Shown here: positions 56,227 through 64,000 of the stretch, piece by piece | Position numbering within the stretch: the first letter of the stretch is position 1 | Layout: every line of letters begins with the position of its first letter | Assembly (NCBI RefSeq): GCF_022605725.1 | Contig: NC_065549.1 | Coordinates: 40,501,690-40,565,689 of the forward strand | Source: Anthonomus grandis grandis | Taxonomy: Eukaryota > Arthropoda > Insecta > Coleoptera > Curculionidae | Direction: 5' to 3' | DNA: 64,000 nucleotides | The notes under the pieces: generated by a model | Told to the model about the DNA's origin: nothing | Seen by the model: only the letters and a program-made list of their open reading frames with translations | The model's database searches: none | Translations under genes and position numbers: made by a program

Positions 56227-56383
56227 ATTGTTGAAAATAATCTGAAACTTTTCAGGTTATGAGAAGAATGCACTCCCGGCAAAATAAACGATTTGCGCGT
56301 GCACACCTATATTAAACATTTTTTGATCCTTATAATACTAGTAAATAAGGAAGTCACAATTGTGACATTGGGTAGCGTAAGGG

Positions 56384-59300
56384 TTATGGCAAAAGGTAAT
56401 TAAACGCAATAGAATAAATAGGACAAGGTCATATTATAAGAAGAAGAAGAAGTTAAAGAAAAATAAGAAGAAAGTCAGACAAATTTAGACGTTGAATAAA
56501 ATTTTACAGGCAGTAAAGCAGCAAAATGTCTTTTTATTCCATTATTTTAGTTAAAAAAAAAGTCATTTTTCATCAAACAGCTTGGTAATAGATTTTTATT
56601 TTATTTCCAGCCAGATGAGTTATGAATAATTTTAATTACTAGGTAATTAATTTTAAATACTATTTGAAGATCAAACAATTTCGATATTAATAATTCAATT
56701 TGCTCCACGCCATCGAGGAATAAAATTTCCTAGAATAAGACACAATAAATTAATTTACATTAAGCATAGCTTTAAAAAGTGGAAAAACTATAGTAAATGT
56801 TTAAATGCTACCCAAAAAATCTTTTAATAACCTTCATAAAGCCCCTATAGGCCTTCCATAGCATCGACACATGAGTCTCTAAACAAAATTAAGCTTTATA
56901 CAAATAGCGCGATTCCACTTTAGTTAGAAATACTGTATAGTTGGCAGCACCTCTGATTGAACGTAGTATAAAATAGGTTTTTATGGTAATAAAAAAGAAG
57001 AAAACCATGAGGTGATATAAAAAAGAAAAAGATGAGGAAGATATGTTTATCCCAAATAAAAATCTATATGAATTTTAAAAGCATTTCCTACTATAATAAA
57101 AAAAAACAGAATTTAATTAATTTCTTATTCAAAGCTTCTTCTGCAAAACGTAAGCACAGAAAATATTATTATTATTTGTGAAGATATCTGCAAAAAGGAA
57201 ACAATTAAAAAAATATATTTTTTTAATTTTCGGTTATTATCTTCCAATAATTTTTTCACCGCGTTAATTAAAGCCATGAAGAAAATTAAATTTGTATTGT
57301 TATTTAATTTAATTTTTGAGTAATAATATTATTTATTCAATAGCTATGTTGTCCTATTTATATGCTAAAGGTACCTGTTCAAATGATTTTTTTTTAAATT
57401 ATTGTTGTGTCAGAAAATATGTCTTTTTTACAGAAAAATATTTAAATATTAATTTTTTTGTTACAGGTTCAAATAATTTTATACTTTTTTTAATACTGTT
57501 TTTTTTACTATAATCTTAATTTTTTCAATAAGAATAAAATTTTAAATATAACTTAATGCATAGGAAAGTAATATTTTTTTACAAATTATCCTCGTAGCAT
57601 AACCTTATTTCAAAGTTTAAAATATTTTATTCCTTTTTTGCATTATTTTGGTATTTGTTGACCTTTATATAATTTACCCATTTCAACATAGTGTAAATAA
57701 CGTAACTTCAATATTATATCTTTAATAATTTTTACAGAACCAGTTAACGTTAACACACTATACGTGCTAGGTACCTACATTAAACAAAAAGCTTTTTTCG
57801 CTTAATTGAACTTTACGACCAAAACGTCTTTCAAACCCTAAAGTCCCTTTAAAATTTTGCACGCAATTAATGTTCAAAGTGTAACAAAGACAAATTACAA
57901 TACCGTATAATATGTATAATATGCAAAATAAAGTAGAGACAGTAATGGCGAAGGTATACATCGAAATGCACTTAGCTACTTTCCCCGCTTGCTCCGATTT
58001 CGGCTAATGATGGATGGTCTCGTTCACATCCAGAATTGATTGCTTGCTTGCTCTGTTTGTCAGTGGTGTCGTGTGCCAAACACTTTGTAGCTTACGGTGT
58101 CTGATCAGATCGTTTCCATTAATCGAATGGTAAATAGTTGTGGATAGACAAAGATTTAGATAGCAGAAAATAATTTAATTAGATATTAAGTATAATGTTA
58201 ATGAGGAAAAAGAAACTTAGGTTTATTTTTATTTAAATATATGATTTAGTTTTTGTCAAAACTAAAATAAAATCTGTATTGTTGTGATGAATTCATAATG
58301 AGTTACTTATTATATTGGGTATTACGTCTCTTTAGTAATTTAGTAATTTAGAAATGTCACACGCTCAAAAATTGAAAAAAAGAAGAAAATAGGTTTATTG
58401 TTATTCCTTAAGGTCAGTACTAAGATTAAATCTTATAAAGAATATAAATGATTTGACTCTTTTCCTTTATATCGCCAGATAGTTCAGTTCACTGATCAGA
58501 CCAATATATTATGGCTTCATAAGGGTTTTGCTACCTTAAGGACTTTCGTTGCTTAGAAATTTAGACTCAGAACTGGTATTCTTATAACTAATTAGTTTTG
58601 AATAGCGAAAAAACTTTTATTATTTATTATTATTAATTTTTTTTAGCAGTATAGCCCAATAGTATAAACCATTTACAGAGCTAAAGGTTACAATAATGTT
58701 TTAATAATTTTTAAGATTTAGTAAAAACATACATAAACCAATATATTCTCCGCAACATCACAGTATAAACTATATTTCAATAATCATTAACCCTAAAAAA
58801 GACTATATATTTGTATACCTAAATCTGAATGAGCCAGAATTAGTAATATATCTTGGCTGACTCTACATTCAGCACTACAACACACCAAATCTAACAGCCT
58901 ATTAGACTAATTTAACATATTGCTTTAACTCAAAAAATTACAAAAAGTGAATTAACATAGGTGCTCTTTCTATCCCACTGGCCTTGATTACTGACATAAT
59001 TAAGCACATCGAATCTAGTTATACTGTATTTTAAGTATGATGTCGATGTTAAAGTTTGATATTTGATGGACAAACTAAATTCCAATAGTCCTTGTCGTAA
59101 GTTCTTGGATAACTCCATCGATGTGTGGCCTATGGTTTGAGCGCCACATTTCAAACTTCTTAATAATTAAGTTTCTTTAAGTCTTTTTATTCCTAACCCT
59201 GGGTCGCTATTCTCCTCTGCTATTTTCCTTCATTTTCTACAATATCGTCTCTTAAGTCCCTGAAACGGAGGAAATAAAATAATACAAAGCTAAAGCAAAA

Positions 59301-61745
59301 ATAGATTTAGAGAAAATGGGTAATCCTTTTGCTATCTAGCAACTTGGCGAAAAATTACTATAGGTGTTTTAAAGGGATTACAGAAAGACCTTTCGTCGTG
59401 ATGCGACTCTAACATTTGACCTTTATTTATGATAAAATTGTTAGCCTAAAGTAAGGGTAAACTATCTCATTTTTCTCTAAAACTTAGTTTAAGGCCTATT
59501 TATTTCATGTGGGGTCAAAATCAAACTCGTACAAGGTAAATATAAAATTGTTGTGGAATTCTGCACCCGCATATGTGTGCATAATATATATTTGTGGAAA
59601 AAATGCGTATAATTTTTTAATTTTGCCTTGCAATAATTAATATCAAAGTCCTCATAAGGGATTGTACGTTATTATCACGGTTTCAGATTATATACCAACA
59701 ATTTCTTATAATACACCAAGCTTAATTAATAAATGGTAACTAAACTCTTAAAACTCAGCCATGCAGTATTTAAATTGGCAAAAAATAGACCGCCAAAAAC
59801 TCTGTAACATTTCTATCGCCAGTCGCCGGAAATCGATAAATTATCAGCTTATCGGGCAGCTCTGGACACATGACAAGGCATCGGGGCACAAAAGACCATT
59901 ACAATAACAAATGAGAAAAAGAAATGAGAACAAAACTGGGAACCGACTGACGTGCGATCGAGGACATCAAATAATTGGTAATTAATAGCCTCCAATAAAT
60001 CAGAGAGCGATTGCCTAATCGGCCATTGTCGTTAGAACAAATTAGATCATTAGTTACTATTAGGAAAAATAAAATGTGTAACTCATATTAAAATATACAA
60101 ACATTTAATCAATTAGAAACTCAATTTAAATGTTTGTCCCTTAAAATATAGGGACAAACATATTAAAAAAAGAACAATGGCTCTCCTTAATCTCATCATA
60201 AAAATAATAAAGGTTGAAAAACAAAAGAGCATTCTGGTATAGAGAATGGCATTGTATTTATATCAATTTAGGATGTCAGGTCACGTGATGTTTCGATTGT
60301 TTGAGCAAATCGTTTCCCTAATTTGATAAAAGCCGAAACACAACGAAAAACCGAATGGAACGGATCTTGAATAATCGACGGTTATTTATTTTTATTAGAA
60401 GGTGTGTTTTTGATTATTGCTTAAGAAGATTAAGTAGTCGGTCATTTTCCAGTTTTCTTTTTTTTATTATTGCAGTTCTTTTAGTCGGATTTTTGTTCAG
60501 TTTATGGACTTTGAAACTGACTTTTATTAACGTATTAGCATAATTAGAAAACTACTATCTCTATCCTTCATCTAGTGTTATTGCTCATTGCTTGGTGTTT
60601 CTGCATACAAATTAAGGAATTCTATATCTTGGTCTGTTTGCGAAGCGTATTTTTGAGAGGCAGTAGTCAATAGTGCTGCAAACTATGCTTTGGTTTGGAG
60701 TTTCCAGGTATGTTACGGTTGACGCCTTGATAGACCAGCAAAGATAAAAGGTTCTTTATTTAAGAGGATTGGGTGATGCTTTCATCATTTCTAAGAGAGA
60801 ATCATTGGTCTTAAACTCCAACCTTTACGTCAATTAGGATTGCATTAATGCTGTCATTGCATTTTACTAATTATTAAAGCAATTAAGAGAGCCACAGACA
60901 GAGGTAGACCACCCGCAAATTTTTATTCCTAGTAAATATCAATGTCGTATTATGTATATTATTACTTTATTTTAATACAAACCTTTCACAAGCATTCGGA
61001 TGTTGAAGACTTACTTTAGCAGTGCTTAGGATTTTGTACGACGAATTAGTCCAAACAAGTTAATAACTCGGCTCGTATTATTTCAATTCCTCATCACCAG
61101 ACATTGTGTTGGCGTAGAACGCAGAAGTTAAAAATAGCGTTCATAGACCAAAGTGACCTACTGTTTGTGGACAAAAATTAGCCGCATCAGTTATGCTGTT
61201 TGTTCATTATTATGAGTTATGCAAATATTTTCATGACTCATTTTTTAGTTTAAAAGGCCAGAAAGTGGCAAATAAAGCAATTAATGGCTCCTGCCATGAC
61301 AGATGTAAATATAATAAGTTTTCGAGCGTGTTGCTTGTATATGCATTTCAGGGTAACTCCTATAACTTATTTCATTTTTGTTCTTTATTTTGCCTTTCTA
61401 AATTTTGCAAATGTCTGGACAGATTTGTAACTAGCCATGTCGTTAACCCCCAGTTCTATAATTTTCCAAAAATCGCAGCATTTTTTATCAAGTCCTCCAT
61501 TTTGGATTAACCATTTAAAATTTTGCAAATCTGAGCAGAGATTCATAATCACCGACCTAGACACTTCTGTTTATATTGCTCTAGGTATTTTATTGTTGCA
61601 GATGATTATCAATGCAATGTGGTCGTGTATTTTACATTCCTTAGAACAAAGCCCAGTTGTGGATGCAAGTACAGAATACCACGGGACATTGAAACAGGGA
61701 ACGTTGATAAAGTCTGGCTCTGATAAGGCAGGTAGTCAATCAATT
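56384..61745. other. Long AT-rich stretch with a few GC-richer islands
   Basis: No recognisable gene or TE. A short GAA-rich run lies near 56439-56455. GC-richer islands at about 57960-58150 and 59810-60060 have no coding similarity and no copies in the window. Reading frames at 57316, 57767, 58930 and 60355 are short and have AT-driven composition. 61193-61775 has two overlapping plus-strand frames of about 105 and 112 codons without recognisable domains. Confidence 0.35.
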
Positions 61746-61749
61746 AGCA

Positions 61750-62330
61750 CAGACATGACAAGATCACTTGTTTAAAAAAGAATAAACTAAAATATTAATA
61801 AAAATTGTAATTGGGAAGCGATAAGTTTCTGAGATAAAATGTTCAGCTACATTTTGTCGAAAGCCTTGCTAATGTCGAGGATTTGCTCCAGAGAGAATAT
61901 GTAATTGGGTGCCAGGTGGTTTGCTAGGGAGTGACGAGTTTATGTGTAAAACCGAATTGACGAGAATTTTTTAAGGTTTATTAGCTATTTCTCTTTGAAG
62001 AGGAGATCATTGACTCTATAACTGGAGGAATTTGCTGGTGGATCTCTTTTCTTTAAACTATTTTTCGGGGTTTGGGCAAAAATATTGATTCTCTAAAGAG
62101 TAGGCGAAAATTTCTACCTTTTGTTGGGCGCCAGAAGTTTTTCAAACAAATATGGCCGAACCAATCTTTAGATACTGTCTTCGATGTCATTGATGGTTTG
62201 ATCGTCTAAGTTAAATTTTTAAAGAATAATTTGCACTCGACAAATTTCCTTCTTAATTTGGTTAGCAATGTCTTAGACCAATCTATTTATTGCCTTGTAG
62301 GACCATGGATAAGGGAAAAAGGAGCAGCTT
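61750..62330 (-). pseudogene. Probable very decayed non-LTR RT
   Basis: On the minus strand a segment reads ILDISKAFDKM then LNILSQKLIASQL (near 61870-61810), fitting the RT palm pattern with D.SKAFD and the following helix. Upstream blocks are barely readable. No catalytic D-D box is found. The call rests mainly on the SKAFD motif and its context. Confidence 0.4.
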
Positions 62331-63485
62331 TGTAGGTAATAGGTCACCCAGTTTCTGTGACAGAGAATAGAGGTGTTTATTCATATAGCACCTCTAAATA
62401 TAATTTTAAAATTTGTGAAATAAATAACTCTTTTCTAATCGGTATTCTGTAACCCAAAGAGTAATTTCAATTTAAACCTATTAAATTCATTAAATTTAAC
62501 AAAAAAACCATTAGGTTATGAAAAACTATATTAATCACCGAAAACAGATATTGGCTATTGGCCAGACGTATTATTAAAAAAACACAGAAATCTGTACGCC
62601 CTTTTTTGTAACGAGGTAAAATTGGCATGAATATAATGTGTACATTGAAACGTTCAGGTACATAAAAACAACTCGTAGTTTATTGAAACCGACTAGTATT
62701 TGTGTTTAAACAATATTCGGGTTTTGGATTTTTAAATTGGCTTAGTTAGATTAAAGACTTTAGTAGACTATAAAGTAATTTTGAATAATTACTTCTTTTA
62801 ATTATTTTCTGGTAATTCTGGCATATTTTTAATAGTTTTTTTACAGGTTGATCAGGAAGAAGAATTTACAAATAATTTTATGCAGACGTTTTTGTTTTAA
62901 GCGGACTGCTTGTGCTCAACGTTTCATATTACAAAAGCTGAGACCTCTCAAGGATTAAAGAAGATCTATAGTGTAATTATATTGACCAAATGAATTTCAA
63001 GATAGAAAAGCTTACGTGCAACGAAGTCGGTAAGATTTCATGTAAGTAGCTTGAGAAAAATATTTTATATGTCAAGATATTTTGTTCGCATTGGAAAAAG
63101 CGTGTCCTGGGAAAAGAAGGATAATATAATAGTATATTTTGAAAAATATTTACTTGTATAAACCACTTGATTTATTAAAAACTATTACTAAATAAAATCC
63201 TGGTTGTTCCTGACATTGCGGCTAACATTTTATTCTATTTTCTATTAATCTATATCCAGATCTTTTGTTAGGTACCTCAACCTTTTTATTAGTTTATGGC
63301 ATAAATTAGCCTCCTTGAACATTTTTTCCTAGCAAAATTTCAGTACTTTACTAGAAAAAGTCTTTTTTTTTTCATCGAATACATAGTATCCTACAGCAGT
63401 TGAGTATCTAATATCGAGTTAATCGTCTCACTAAGTCCATACTATGTCTGAATATATTTACCGCAACATTGCTAGATTTAAGTAT
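62331..63485. other. AT-rich noncoding stretch
   Basis: Nothing recognisable; AT-rich with homopolymers. Confidence 0.4.
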
Positions 63486-63489
63486 CTAG

Positions 63490-64000
63490 CTAGGTAAGTC
63501 TTAAATTCCTCTCCGGATCAGCGGGCTTCAGGTTAACTTTCTCAGTAAAACCGGATTTTTCTTCTTCATGCGCTGCTATCCATTTATGGATGTTTGCGAT
63601 TTTTCCTATCTGTGGTAATACTGTTCCTCTAGTTCTTAATTCCTTTAATTTTCTGCATAATTTACTTTTGGTGCTTGTATTCTAAAGTCTGTCATAATCT
63701 ATCCTTGGTTCTTGTTATTGTTTTTTCCCATTAATGATATTTATGTTTATCTCTGTTATGAGAAAGATATTGTCTGATCGTCAGCTCCAGGGTATGTACA
63801 TGTTCTAATAACTAATCTTCTAGAACGTTTGTTGATCAACATGTAGTTTATTTGGTTTCTAATTATATGTTCGAGACATTCTGCTGGGGCTCTCCATATT
63901 ATGTAGAGACACCTGAGTGTCTAAATCAAATGCCTATCTCGTTTGTATTTGTATCTTCCGAGTCATAAGTTAAAACCGCCTAGTATGAGATCTATTTCCT
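63490..64000 (-). pseudogene. RTE endonuclease fragment, cut by the window end
   Basis: Read from 64000 down: DLILGGFNL, corresponding to the L.LGDFN box of the endonuclease with Asp replaced by Gly, then RNQINYMLINKRSRR (matching NQIDYILI) and TCTYPGADDQTISFS (matching YPGADI.SDH). This is the endonuclease end of an RTE-type non-LTR element. It then decays through a region with IQAPKVNYAENLRN-like sequence. The 5' part lies outside the window. Confidence 0.7.

Larger units (their letters stand above)
49663..56383 (-). mobile_element. Composite piggyBac-like element with two insertions
   Basis: The right tip, on the minus strand, reads CCCTTACGCTACCC, with flank TTAT. At the left, TTAA (49659-49662) precedes the element. 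A CACAATTGTG palindrome lies exactly 19 bases inside both ends (49682-49691 and mirrored near 56355-56364), and a third copy lies near 53380. The left tip sequence does not match the right tip well, so the left limit is less certain. Inside are a minus-strand transposase in pieces, a 1.75-kb insert and a 2.49-kb non-LTR element. Confidence 0.65.

Noticed and set aside
1..64000. tRNA, rRNA, CRISPR, bacterial operon or virus-derived segments
   Set aside because: None was recognised on reading both strands; the content is eukaryotic TE and AT-rich DNA. A tRNA or covariance scan would be needed to exclude degenerate tRNA-derived SINEs.

Overview
The window is AT-rich eukaryotic DNA, almost certainly from an insect with a large, repeat-laden genome. 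The reasons are spliced transposon genes with GT-AG introns, a MADF-BESS protein encoded by a Harbinger element, several piggyBac subfamilies, Tc1/mariner ends of the CAGGGTG type, and RTE, Jockey-like and I-like non-LTR retrotransposon remains. A beetle is plausible, but the sequence does not prove it. I found no complete host protein-coding gene, rRNA, tRNA or CRISPR array. The window reads as intergenic DNA or one very long intron; a zero-length-exon (recursive) splice motif near 14720 would fit a plus-strand intron.

Layout. 1-8.7 kb: AT-rich DNA with a 258-bp MITE, a dispersed composite repeat (copy A), a dead Jockey-like RT tail, a 1.06-kb foldback element and a mariner-type terminal fragment. 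8.8-13.6 kb: composite repeat copy B, split by a 2.34-kb mariner-like element and continuing into a decayed RTE reverse transcriptase. 16.3-20.2 kb: a truncated piggyBac, then a complete TTAA-flanked piggyBac with an uninterrupted 515-codon transposase that lacks the first catalytic Asp. 22.3-30.3 kb: two near-identical arms of about 2.2-2.4 kb in inverted orientation around a 3.3-kb spacer that holds an RT fragment. 29.3-32.1 kb: a complete TTA-flanked Harbinger whose transposase and MADF genes lie on opposite strands with interleaved exons. 32.9-34.7 kb: non-LTR fragments in opposite orientations. 36.5-42.2 kb: two more TTAA piggyBac elements around composite repeat copy C. 43.4-49.5 kb: fragments of retrotransposons and a mariner. 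49.7-56.4 kb: a fifth, intron-bearing piggyBac interrupted by an unidentified 1.75-kb insert and by a 2.5-kb RNase H-bearing non-LTR element with its target-site duplication. 56.4-64 kb: mostly AT-rich DNA with a few GC-richer islands, a very decayed RT and an RTE endonuclease fragment cut by the window edge.

How the parts work together. Most of the window records successive transposition. Each piggyBac would need its own DDD transposase acting on its TTAA-adjacent inverted repeats, but every copy here has a lesion. The Harbinger needs two proteins, a DDE transposase and a MADF/BESS DNA-binding partner. Its architecture, in which each gene's only intron houses an exon of the antisense gene, is the most unusual organisation in the window. 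The inverted duplication preserves the BESS end of the partner protein that the main copy has lost.
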